Origin: Pomphorhynchus laevis
Taxonomy: Eukaryota > Acanthocephala > Palaeacanthocephala > Echinorhynchida > Pomphorhynchidae
NCBI GenBank assembly: GCA_012934845.2
Contig: WNNJ02000876.1
Location: forward strand, 1 to 64,000
Direction: 5' to 3'
Length of the DNA: 64,000 bases
The notes under the pieces were generated by a model. The model did no database searches, was not told where the DNA came from, and saw only the letters and a program-made list of their open reading frames with translations. Every line of letters begins with the position of its first letter. The stretch's first letter is position 1. This document shows, piece by piece, positions 11,372 through 21,528 of this stretch. The position numbers were made by a program, and so were the translations under genes.

Positions 11372-11462
11372 ATGAATATTTCTCGTTGAAATGTTTTGTA
11401 ATATTCATCTGATGTAAAGGCTGGACGATTCGACAGCTGAATTAAATCCACTGAACACGTCA

Positions 11463-12206
11463 GTGGATTTCTCCACTGACGTGTTCCAAAAATCTACAGA
11501 AACGGACTTATATCTACATTGGTTTAGTAGCCACAGTGTGCGTACAAAATTAGGAATCTTTAAGGGATTCTGCCTCAGAGCTATTAGACTGTGTAGCACC
11601 CTGTATAAACGCAATTGTGAGTTCCATAGACTAATTTGTACTTTTAAGGATTTTGGATATTCTGAAAGTAAGCTTTTTGATATATAAACCAAGGTTGTGG
11701 ATAGTCATGTTTCAATTCCGGTCGTTGACCCTGATAAGTTATCCCATTTTTTGACACTACCAGAGTGTGGATGGGTGTCAAAGCTCGTTAAAAATAGGGT
11801 GAGAAAGTTTATAATGGAGTCTAATTTGCCCATTAGTCTTATCTACAATGAACGCACTTATAAATCAATTAGAATGATGACTAGTGTAAAAAGGACCAAT
11901 GAGATAAAAGGAGTAATTTATCGAATAAACTGCCTTGATTGTGTTCTCTTTTATATAGGACAAACTGGTAGGTTTTTAAAAACCAGAGTAAAAGAGCATC
12001 GCTCAGTCTTACGCACTACTGCCCACTCAGCTGTGGCTCAGCATGCCTTAAGTACAGGACACAATATTGATTTTGATAATGTTAAAGTTATCTATTCTGT
12101 CCAAAGAAAATTTGAAAGGCGAATATGCGAGTCACTCTGGATTGAAGAATTGAAGCCGGGCTTAAATGAGAATGATGGCTACCGTTTAATTCTAAATCGG
12201 GATTGA
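11463..12206 (+). pseudogene. Penelope-like RT thumb plus GIY-YIG endonuclease, one internal stop
   Basis: The frame reads STDVFQKSTETDLYLHW, a block typical of the RT end in Penelope-like elements. It meets one in-frame TAA (11685-11687) and continues in the same frame to 12206. The second part holds GVIYRINC...FYIGQTGR (the GIY-YIG pair), then R-x3-H and an E in WIEELKPGLN, as expected for the nuclease. About 250 codons remain. Catalytic RT motifs are absent. Confidence 0.75.
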
Positions 12207-12277
12207 GTTCTTTGTAAAATTTGCTAACACATGCGTAGACCTGGCAGCACAACGTGAGAACCTACTTAATGTGCATT

Positions 12278-12409
12278 TTTTGTGTTTTCTTTTTATATCC
12301 TTAACATTTTACTTGTTTCAGATTTCTGATGATGATTCCAAACTGGAATGGAAAATTCAATAAATTTTTTACCTCATGTGGGACATCTTGCCATTTCAAT
12401 TTTGATCAT
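12278..12409 (-). repeat. Inverted terminal repeat, right arm (Penelope-like)
   Basis: This is the inverted copy of 11236-11371. On the plus strand it reads CTGATGATGATTCC, a short loop, then GGAATGGAAA. Confidence 0.75.
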
Positions 12410-13329
12410 TTAACATTAACCCCGAGCACCCTCTGATTCCATAATATCAAATTATTTTCGTGAATATTTCTCTCCAATTATTGTAATTTAAATCAAATTA
12501 TTTTCCTTATTAATTTAATGGAAAATAAGGGTAATAAATTCCTGTGGGAATATGGAGTGTATATTTTTCGTTAAATTATTAGCACAATTAATTACAAAAC
12601 AATTCTCTATTTTTAAAATATAACACATGGATTATATGAACTAGCATTTAAATTTCATTATACCTTGTTTAACAAATATCCATTGTTTTAATTTTTGAAA
12701 AATTATCATATTTAAAAATACATTTTTCATAATTCGAATGCTTCGTAGTTGTCCTCTGAGCCATAAGGCATATCATCATTGGACTTTTTTTAGTAGCAGA
12801 CACTTACTGTAAGAATTATAATAACCAAGACTTATGCTAAGGTGAGCTTAGCAACTCGATATATCGTATAAACGCAAAAACAGTATAATTGCATACGATA
12901 AATTGTTTATTTAATTCGTATAATAAATGTCATATATTTTACAATACAATTTATTAAATTATAGTATTTTATAGCAAATCATGATATATAACGAATATTC
13001 CGATTCGAAATATAATACTTTTTTGTATTTTATTTTAAAATGCATTTTATTACATTTTTAAAAGCTACAATCTTAATATATTTATAATCTATAAAACAAT
13101 TATTTTCGTGAATAGTTTTCTCCAATTATTATAAATAGTATCAAATTATTTTCGTGAATAGTTTTCTCCAATCATTATAATAAGTATCAAATTATTTTCC
13201 TTGTTATAATTATTATCTTAAACATTTATTCTGAATATATCACAATAACCGACATCCATTTTTGAATTAAACTTTATTACTTTTTAGGTGATATTACATT
13301 ATCACCTAAAAAGTTTGAGAGATTAATAT
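12410..13329. repeat. Dispersed AT-rich repeats, including copy 2 of the 10155 repeat
   Basis: 12440-12570 resembles 10540-10660. 12725-13217 resembles 10155-10612. Two roughly 51-base units lie in tandem at about 13100-13200. A perfect 15-base palindrome with a 6-base loop lies at 13279-13314 (ACTTTTTAGGTGATA arm). No gene is visible. Confidence 0.55.
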
Positions 13330-13350
13330 ACACAAACATCCAACCGAGTA

Positions 13351-14485
13351 ATGTCTACTTCTTCACGTTGCTGTTCATGTAACAGTAAAAGTCAATATGT
13401 CGAAGTTGCATCTGTGCTAAAGCTGGTCGTACTTGCGTGGACTGTTATGCTCAAAACTGTAAAACCGTAATTCTAAAGAAATAAACCGATCACGATCTGT
13501 AGAAAGCCATCTACCTCTAAATAGTGAAAATTCCACATTACTGTACAACGACATCTCAACAACTCGTCTTGGAGATTATGTGTTGCAATTCGATCCTTCT
13601 CTTGCTGCTAGCGCTATCCGGATTCCAAACCGTGTATTACCATTTTTGTCACCTATTATCACACAAGGAGAGTTTGTTTCACTAAATTTAAAGTGTACTG
13701 CGTTGGATTGTCCGATATATTCTTCCGTAAAAGTGCCATGCCAAGTTTCTAGGGAATTTTTCACACGAGATTTTCTGTGTGGGTTATGTTCCGCTAAGTT
13801 ATTATCCGACTTAAAAAAGTCGTTAGCGAGCGCCAATTCCTCTATTAATGATCTACAAACAAGAATAGAATCTCTCAATCTCACTTCTTCGCCTTCCGTG
13901 CCAACTTCTAATCCAGAGTTCTCAATACCTCGTCAAACTTTCGCATCTATTATCCGCAAAGAAGTGACTCGCTCAGTACTCGCAACATCTCAATTCGATG
14001 GTCAATCAACATCTCCCCTAACAATAATTCAAGCATGTGATAGGCAACAACGGCGCTCGTCAAACGTAATAATACGCGGACTACCTAATTCATCAGACGA
14101 TCTTGCTTTAGTATCGGATCTTATCGCATCGTTGACGGTGTCTTGTGCATCCACATGTCGTTTGTATTTACGCCGAATCCCTGCAAAACATCATGATATT
14201 CCTCCGTGGATACTTGTTACATCTGATGAAGCAACCACCACGTCAATTCTGAATAATGCCTACAAACTGAGAGAATCGACTCGATTTCATAACGCTTATG
14301 TAAGCCCGGATCTCTCACCACCTGAGGTGATAGCACTAAAATTACTCAGGAAACAATTACACGAAAAACGTTTGGCGGATCCTTCGCATAAATTTATAAT
14401 TCGCAATAACCGAGTTATTCGTTTGCAAAAAAATCATTTAATCTCCGCCGAAATTCAACCAAATATATCACCACCCTCAATATGA
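13351..14485 (+). pseudogene. Fam-4 LINE ORF1, frame-broken near its start
   Basis: ATG at 13351 opens MSTSSRCCSCNSKS; the frame then changes near 13400, where CAKAGRTCVDCYAQNC is read, giving a Cys-rich N-terminus. The long 13580-14485 frame holds C-x4-C-x-I-Y ... F-L-C-G-L-C (the shared four-cysteine module), a predicted coiled coil (SLASANSSINDLQTRIESL) and a basic C-terminal domain (RSSNVIIRGLP; DLSPPEVIALKLLRKQLHEKR; IIRNNRVIR). That end resembles the transposase_22-like C-terminal domain of LINE ORF1 proteins. Confidence 0.7.
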
Positions 14486-14521
14486 CATCATGATAAATCG
14501 CAAACAACAACGAGGCGAAAA

Positions 14522-15370
14522 TTGTCTGATTCTCCCTCCTCTTCCTTGGGTTGTTTCGGGACATTTAACTCCAAATCATCCTCCCTAAATTCTCTTTCTA
14601 AATACTCACTTAACATCGGTATCATCAACATTCGTTCCTTACTCCACAAACTTGAACTTGCTCTCGAAGTCTTCCAAAATAACTCACTTTCACTTCTCTG
14701 CCTAACCGAATCTTGGCATTCCACAAATGACATATCCATTCGACGACTCGTATCGCTTAACCTAAACGTTGCCGAACGTGCTCGACATGGTGATCCAGGA
14801 AGAATCAACCATGGTGGTCTACTTTCCTTTTCTTTGCCCGCTATATCGTTACATGTTCTAAACTTTCCAGTTGCCCCTACGTCATTCGAGCTGATGTGCT
14901 TTAACGCTATACACTTCAGTAGACGAATTTGTTTCGCCCTTATCTATCGACCAGGCTTATCTGCGCCATGTCTTACATTCTTTGACGAACTCTTTGATAT
15001 GCTCTCTAACCAAAGCATTACATCATCTCCCGTCATTATTCTTGGTGACCTCAACATTCGACTTGACAGAACACAATGCGCTCACTCGTCACACCTACTC
15101 AAGACATTATCAGACTTTGGCTTCAGATATATCCCTACTGAATCCACTCATATCCAAGGTGGCACCATTCATTGCATCTTTGTTCAATCATCGTCTACTT
15201 GCAGCACCGTTTCTGTGAAAGATGTGGGCCTATCCGACAATTACCTTCTCACCATTAACATTAAAACCAATGATCCTCAAAACCATACTCATCCCCATAT
15301 ATATCGTCCATGGAAACAACTTGTGTATAAACCTTCTCTCGTCTTCACTCCTAATTTTTGTCGCTTTTAA
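14522..15370 (+). pseudogene. Fam-4 LINE ORF2, endonuclease domain
   Basis: The 282-codon frame holds NIGIINIRSLLHKLE, CLTESWHSTNDISIRRL, RINHGGLLSF, IYRPG, ILGDLNIRLDR and a VGLSDNYLLTI block. These are the endonuclease landmarks in order; the last one has Asn where SDH is usual. No ATG opens the frame near 14522, so the start is uncertain. Confidence 0.75.
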
Positions 15371-15441
15371 TAACACTTCACTTGACGACTTAACCAACAT
15401 GTACAGCACTGAACTTATTGGCATACTCGATATGATTTTGT

Positions 15442-16676
15442 ATGTTTCCACCTTTTCAATCAGCATATCGACCACAACATTCTACTATGACCGCATGCAC
15501 AAAACTCTCCAATGATCTACTTATTGCTCTTGACAAACATCTAGTAAGCCTTGTAATTTCACTTGATTTATCCTCCGCCTTTGATGTAGTTGATCACACT
15601 ATACTTCTCTCATGTCTCAAACAACGTTATTGCTTCTCGTCTCATGTCATTTCTTGGTTCAAATCCTACCTCTCAAATCGCTTTTATCACGTAGTCTCCA
15701 ACTCCAACTCTTCTGCGCCGGTTCCTCTCAGCTGCGGTGTACCACAAGGATCCGTTCTAGGGCCACTTCTTTTCACCCTTCTTCTTGGTGATTTATCTTC
15801 CATCGTGGTCCCTTTCGGCTTTGAAGTTATTCAGTACGCTGACGATATAGTAATCGATGCATCATGCACACTTACATCTGCATCCAACCTCGCTTCTGAT
15901 GCATCGTCTTGCCTCTCTGCTATTCACGCATATCTTTATTCAATCCGTATGTTTTTAAACAACGAGAAATCTAACATATGTGGATAACACCGCGCCACTC
16001 TTACACCCTCGATTTTTCAGTATGCACACACAATTTCCGTCTACCAGAAGTGACTATCATGACAATCCTCGGTGTCCCTTTTGACAATAATATCTCGTTT
16101 CTGCCTTTTATTCGTAGCAAGATCAATTCATGCTCCCTCATCCTCCGTGACATCCGAAGTGCCCATAGAAACCTCGACGTCAAATCGACAGTTATTTTAA
16201 TCTCCAGCCTTTTCATGCCTCGTCTAGAATATTGCTTAGGTCTTCTCGTAAACTGTCCAGCATATCAATTTCACTATTTACAAAGGATTCTGCACACAGC
16301 TGCTAGAGTCATCTTCCGCCTTCACAAGTACGACCACATCTCCAACACCCTCCGCATCCTTAACTGGCTCGACATTCCAAGCCGCATAACCTCTCAAATT
16401 CTCACACTTGCATGGCAAATCAAATTCCGGTACAACCCTCCTTATCTATATCTTCCTGATAGCGCATCCAATATGACGACTGGTCTCTCCCTAAGAAGTC
16501 ATCGCTCCTACTCGCTTTTCGTCCCCCGTCACAACGGTAATCACGGATATCGTGCGTTCACCATCGCTGCACCACGCCTTTGGAACAAACTTCCTCGAGA
16601 CACAAAATCATTGACGTCGCTTAAACACTTCAAAACTTCCTTGATCGCCATACTTCTTGCAAACGAACTAAAATAA
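15442..16676 (+). pseudogene. Fam-4 LINE ORF2, reverse transcriptase and C-terminus
   Basis: RT motifs in order are FQSAYRPQHSTM, ISLDLSSAFDVVDH (catalytic Asp), CGVPQGSVLGPLLFTLLLGDL and IQYADDIVIDAS (YADD), ending near 15987. The homology goes on in the frame 15978-16676 with thumb and C-terminal blocks (RLEYCLGLLVNCP, HTAARVIFRLHKYDHIS, RAFTIAAPRLWNKLPRDTKS). One frame change joins the two. Confidence 0.8.
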
Positions 16677-16762
16677 CACTTTCAGTCGCAATCAATTCAA
16701 TAACTCTACATACAAGTTCAAACACTCATCGGACGTAAACTTGTCTTTTAATTTTTAGTGTG

Positions 16763-16808
16763 CCTGTAAATGGTTCTAGTTTACCATAACGGCCACTCTA
16801 AATAAATT
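16763..16808 (+). promoter_or_regulatory. 3'-terminal LINE hairpin and polyadenylation motif (Fam-4)
   Basis: TGTAAA, then the stem ATGGT...ACCAT, then GGCCAC and AATAAA. The same order with other stem sequences ends Fam-1 and Fam-5 copies. By analogy with LINEs whose RT recognises a 3' hairpin, it is probably the RT recognition structure. Confidence 0.55.
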
Positions 16809-16830
16809 CTATTCTATTCTACATTGGCAA

Positions 16831-17599
16831 TACAAAAAATACAATAATTCAAAATTTAAAGTATTGAAGTATTTGGAAAAGTTTACTCTGAAGAGATCAA
16901 TTGAATTGGCGAAAAATACATGCTCATTTGAAAAACGCTTTGTCGTAATATGACAAATAATACTCCGTAGTAACAGCTGTGCGCTATAAATACTATAATA
17001 AAAATAATTATGAGATATTAAATTATGTTATATCCGCTTTATTGCAATCTAGTTTTATTTTATTGATTAATATACAAAGCTTTAATAATCTTTCTTTTAA
17101 TGGAATTAAACTCTTGCAATAAAAATCTGCTTTTGGAATAAGGATCCGCTTTTTTAAAAAAGAGGTATCACACTGTTTCTTAGCCCATAAACAATTGAAC
17201 TAAATTTTGCTCAGTATGATATACACCTAAAAACGACTACTGACATCCTCTACATGTTATTATTTACTATTATTTTTTATTCTAAATTGTTTTCGTAAAT
17301 TAATATTTTTCTGACATTGTAGATTATTCTGAAGATGGTGTACATTAGGGCCACCGAAACATCAAATAAAAATTCATCAGATTTGAATGTTTTCTTGCCG
17401 TATACTTATAATCAATATTTGCTAGATTGAAAAGTTTCCAATAAAATGACGCCATTTCTCAGCAAATAAAAATGTCACAAATGAGAATAATCACAAGAAA
17501 CATCTTTTAATAATAATAGATTTTCTTACTCACACAAAAGGATAAATAAATATAAACAACTGATAAATAGTCTAAGATAAATAGTTCCGAAGCAATCTT
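16831..17599. other. AT-rich spacer, no gene seen
   Basis: There is no credible coding sequence. At about 17327-17375 a motif CTGAAGATGGTG...CACCGAAAC is of the kind found at the ends of Penelope-like elements, so part of this may be the remains of such an end. Confidence 0.35.
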
Positions 17600-17707
17600 C
17601 ATAATCATTGTCGGAGTCTTCACCAATATTCTGGCCTCAAATCCATGGGGATCTGAGCCCCCAACCCATCCGACACGCCGCTTTCCGATTAAACCACCAA
17701 GGGTCTC

Positions 17708-19973
17708 TCAACCCCCCCCCCGAAGAATCCAATCGGTGCGGACGATGCTGGGTAAACGAGAGACGAGGAGCTTAAGAAACCTTAGCCTTTGCTCTGGGGG
17801 ACGTCCTCTTGAGAAGAAGACTAATCCCGAGATAGCCCAGATATCCCAAAGGCGTACTTGGGTTTTCCCATTCAACGATAGATAATGAGACGGTTCAGAG
17901 CCCACCTAGATTTCTTCAGGATACGTTTGAGTCTATCCAGGTCGGCTTTCGCCGACCTGGATAGACTCAAAAAAATACCTGGGGTTCACCGAAACGGTTA
18001 ACCCCAGGTATTTTACTCAACTTGTGAAGGAAGGGAGTGGTTTAGAGGCAAATACGGAAGAAAGCGCCGAGAGTGTTAGTCTCTTAAGTTTTTTCTTCGT
18101 AGCTGGGGAGCCATGAAAAACTACTACCTGCGATTTTGCGGTGTTTAAAATAAGATTAGATTGGGGTAGCTGGTCTTTTTATCTTGAAAAGAAACAGCTG
18201 ATGTCAGAGACAACGTCTTTACACCTGCGTCCAGTGAACAGGGCTGTGGTGCCATCAGCGTACACCACTAGACGTTGTTCACGTTTAAATATTTTAAATA
18301 GAATAATTTAGGCAGCAAGATATAAGATTGGAGAAAGTGGTGAACCTTGCGGCACACACGTAATAGGGTGGAACTGACGAGCATCAGGGTCGTCTTCATA
18401 ATAAAATCGCTTGGTGTACAGCAGTATCTCCACCCTGTTAACGATTCTCGCAGGCAACCCAAGTGACCTGAGAGGAGAGATAACAAACCCATTCAAAATT
18501 TCGCCTAATCAAATGATCGCGGATTCTACGCGCAAGCGCTTTTTCGTAGATACAGACGAGGGAATTTTGAATCGAAATGGGCCGCAGGTCTTTAGGACAA
18601 GAGACCGGATACTTTGTTGGAATAAAAATTATCTTGATAATGTTGATGCCGGCCACATCGGATGAGGTGGCTAATAGTATTGTGACGGCCACCTCTCTTC
18701 TTTGATCGGCTGTCAATAGCTTACAGACACGAGACGAGCGTTAAACGACAGATTTAGAGGTGCCCGAAAAAGGCCCCCAGGCGTTGAGAATATCTGTAAC
18801 AGATAAGTCTCTACTCCTGAAGTCTCCCCAGTGCGGGATTGGTTGCGGAGATTGCGTGGATCCATAATTATGTAGGGCTAATGACTTCACCAAAACTTTA
18901 TCAAGGCCTATACTACCGATCCAGCCCAAGGCCCTATCCTTCCAATAAACAAACGGCTCCTTCTTGAATATCTTCTAAGAGGAAGACTGAGAAGGGTTCA
19001 GACGAGCAATATTCGTCATATCCCTACTCAGCTAGAACCTATATCTAGTGATCCAGTATTCCTTCGAGAGAGCTTGCATGTCGGAAGCAGAGAGATTAGG
19101 AAGGTTCAGTAATTTAGCTAGGACCTTGAGTTTTGTCGGAGTGGGATTATACAAGCGACCTTTATAGGTAGTCGATAAAATCGCGGTAGCTTGCGAAGAA
19201 AGGTAGGAATTAAATTTGGATAAACTCTCATTACCAATTCGGGGGAAGCGTTGGGTAGCTGCCTGGAAGAAAGCATTTCTGATCGGGTCAAAGTGGAATC
19301 TTCTACGAAGCAGCGTATCCTATTCTAACCGCCAACGAATTAGATCATGAGAGGTGGACAGATGTTGTCGCGACTGCTCCGTACGGAAGGGCTTTAGCAA
19401 CCACTTCTCATGGAGCAGTAATAATTCGAGGTGTGAATTCGTTGATATGCAATGAAAGGTGGGTGAGGGTGGTTTATGAATAAGATAATCGTTCCTGGCT
19501 CTGCGGAGTGCTGCATTAATCCAACTACCGGTTCTGTCGTTGAAGTCACCTAGTACAATGTCGTAGCCGCTATCAATATTACCATCCAGGAGGACACGGT
19601 TCTTGTGAACCTCCCCTGGACGGATGTAGACATTGGCTAGATTGAGGCGTTTACCGTTTTTAACGAGTGAAACTACCAAACAAGACAGGGCTGAACAAGA
19701 ATAATTTAGCAGGAGGGAAGATCTTAGGGATCACTTAACTAAGGTCAAGAGTCCTTGAGATTAAGAGGAGTGAGGTGGGGTTATGTACGGAGTATAGTGG
19801 GAACAAAGTTGCTTTGGGATAAATTGAGTAATGTCCTGGGGGAGACGGATAGACCGCGTCTCCTGAAGGACTATAACATCTGCGTCTCTTCCATATAAAA
19901 GTCTAAGGGCAGAAGCACCTCCCGAATTCCACTGAAGAATATTCAGTGAAAAATGCTCGGGTTTACTCACCAT
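17708..19973 (-). pseudogene. Fam-2 LINE ORF2, fragmented
   Basis: The endonuclease start reads SLNILQWNSGGASALRLL and VIVLQETRSI (19973-19761). The IVLGDFNDRTGSW catalytic block is at 19320-19679. RT parts are EKALARRI (18438-18716) and ITCVPQGSPLSPILYLAA (18308-18496). The C-terminal WDIWAISGLVFFSRGRPPEQRL block is at 17708-17905. The catalytic YADD segment corresponds to about 18250-18270, where the frame is poor. Many breaks. Confidence 0.7.
17926..18014. repeat. Two adjacent perfect palindromes inside the Fam-2 LINE
   Basis: Arms 17926-17946 and 17951-17971 are exact complements (21 bases, 4-base loop). Arms 17972-17986 and 18000-18014 are exact complements (15 bases, 13-base spacer). 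The sister copy near 7660-7710 has the single-copy arrangement, so the palindromes arose by local inversion or snap-back copying. Confidence 0.85.
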
Positions 19974-21246
19974 TGTAGCAGATCAGTTGGACGGGAGCAG
20001 CCAACCTAGACAAAACTAGGTGCAAGATGGTCACCCCCTTACCACTAGCCTTATCCGAAGCCGGAGCCCCCTGGGCAATATCTTCATTTCTCCTCGTTAT
20101 ATTTTTTTCTTTCAACAGTTGCCCGACCTTCAGTGGTGGGACTTTGGGAGCTGAGGCGCCGCGTTTATTGCTGGACTGCAATACTGAGGGCACCGGCGCT
20201 GGGGCCGCAACCAAGAGAGATGAAACTAACTGTTTGATCATAAGCTCCATGGATGAAATAGTTTCGTTTTTATTCTTGTTTATAATCCTCATCAGATCAG
20301 CATCAGACATTCTACCATCCACGATGACAGGACCTTTTGCTGCATCCACGAAGGAGGATTTCGGTTGATAGGGAGTGACAAAACTTATTTTGTAATCTTT
20401 AAACACTGGCACCTTCTTGACCCGACGGGATGTTCTCCCTTGTAATTCGAGCAGACCGGGGGAGCAGCACATTTTCCCCTGATAGCAAATGATGACAGAA
20501 CTCATTACACAAACCCCCACAGTGAGGAGTGGCAGAACAGGTAGATTTCCAGTGGCCCCACTTGTGACAACCCCCGCAATGAGGGTAAGTGAGGTTGTCA
20601 TGGTCAACCAGCTTGAAGGAAAGGTTGCACCCTAGGAACGGGTTACTTTTACAATGTGCCAGAAACTGTGCTTTGTTCAATTCAGCGGAACAAAAAGCGA
20701 TAGGGAGGTCCGCCCCATCCCTTCCCTTTAGTTGTTTAAATTCGTTATATCATATTTTTTCTGGATCAAGTTTAGGTCTTCCTCCTCCATCTGAGGAGGG
20801 AAGTTAGATATTTTAATAGTTGCCATAATTGGTTTCAAAGTAATTACCCCAATATCCTTCATATGAGCCCCAAAGTACTCGTTAAATTCTTTTAAAATGT
20901 CGTGGCTCGTGAAAGCTACTCCTAGAGAGTTATCAAGTACTTTAACTGAGTAAAATATAATACGATTGCTGCGTTTCATTGCAAATTCCCGAAGAAATGT
21001 CTTGAAAAGGCAATGCTTTTCTATCGGTTTGATTGCCGTGATTATCGCGAGATTTACTAATTTAGGAACAGGAGGGAGTAACCCATTTTTATTTTGAGAA
21101 TCACAAACGTTACTTACTTTGTTTTGCTTGTAAAAAGTTGAAACTGTACCTGAAAATGTTGAATTCCCTTCGAAATTAAAGGAATTTTGCATCGTTTTAG
21201 TGGAATTGGTTGTCAGTACTACGCATTTTTCGCAAACCTGAAACAT
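19963..21246 (-). pseudogene. Fam-2 LINE ORF1 with zinc knuckles
   Basis: It starts at 21246 with MFQVCEKC and holds an RRM-like domain with KPIMATIKISNFPPQMEEEDL (to 20728). After a frame change it gives a knuckle C-x2-C-x4-H-x4-C (CGGCHKWGHWKSTC) and a second, atypical Cys/His cluster (20680-20399). Another frame (20607-19963) gives the Pro/Ala-rich C-terminus ending just before ORF2. Two frame changes make it non-functional. Gag-like knuckles are usual in Jockey/I-type ORF1 proteins. Confidence 0.7.
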
Positions 21247-21251
21247 CTTTT

Positions 21252-21440
21252 AGTGAAGTATATTTTAATCCTGATTTATCGTTGGCGGAACGGGAAGTTC
21301 ACTTTTCGTTATGCACGCATCTAAAGGCTTAACGTGCTGCCGACCCTTTGACTCCATTTCGTATTCGTAACAACCAAGTAATACGCATCAAAAGACAGTT
21401 TTTCCAACCCTACCCTTTAAACAGACGAACTTACATAAAG
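21252..21440 (+). pseudogene. Fragment of Fam-4-like LINE ORF1 C-terminus
   Basis: The plus frame reads VYFNPDLSLAEREVHF, then a stop, then ADPLTPFRIRNNQVIRIKR. This matches the Fam-4 ORF1 end (SPDLSPPEVIALKLL; IIRNNRVIRLQK). It lies wedged between the 5' end of the Fam-2 copy and the 3' tail of the Fam-3 copy. Confidence 0.65.
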
Positions 21441-21528
21441 CACAACATTCACATTATTATTATTATAGTGTACAAGTTACTAGCCGCAAATGGCTGTTTC
21501 AACTGTTCACAAATTACATTTTAAAATA

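Larger units (their letters stand above)
11236..12409 (+). mobile_element. Penelope-like element remnant with inverted ends
   Basis: The ends, 11236-11371 and 12278-12409, are inverted copies of each other, over 90 percent alike by eye, and both contain a CTGATGATGATTCC hairpin motif. Between them is a frame with an RT thumb and a GIY-YIG nuclease. Penelope-like elements are known to have terminal repeats in direct or inverted order and to encode GIY-YIG enzymes. Most of the RT is missing, so this is an internally deleted or 5'-truncated copy. Confidence 0.75.
13330..16830 (+). mobile_element. Fam-4 LINE (CR1/Jockey-like), near full length but decayed
   Basis: The element has ORF1 (13351-14485), ORF2 (14522-16676) and a 3' UTR ending in a hairpin (about 16763-16800), AATAAA and a short TTCTA repeat. 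ORF2 lacks much of the linker between endonuclease and RT (around 15360-15450). Distantly related to Fam-1; ORF1 has the same cysteine module. Confidence 0.85.
17600..21246 (-). mobile_element. Fam-2 LINE, minus strand, decayed, with ORF1 and ORF2
   Basis: From right to left: ORF1 (21246 to about 19963), ORF2 endonuclease (19973-19320), linker, RT (about 18716-18268) and C-terminus (17905-17708), then a 3' UTR to about 17600. It is the only Fam-2 copy here with most of ORF1. Two adjacent perfect palindromes (17926-18014) interrupt the region after the RT. Confidence 0.8.

Noticed and set aside
17327-17375. Hammerhead in CTGAAGATGGTG ... CACCGAAAC
   Set aside because: The GGTG/CACC stem and GAAAC fit, but CUGAAGA followed by an extra U is not canonical and flanking stems could not be drawn.
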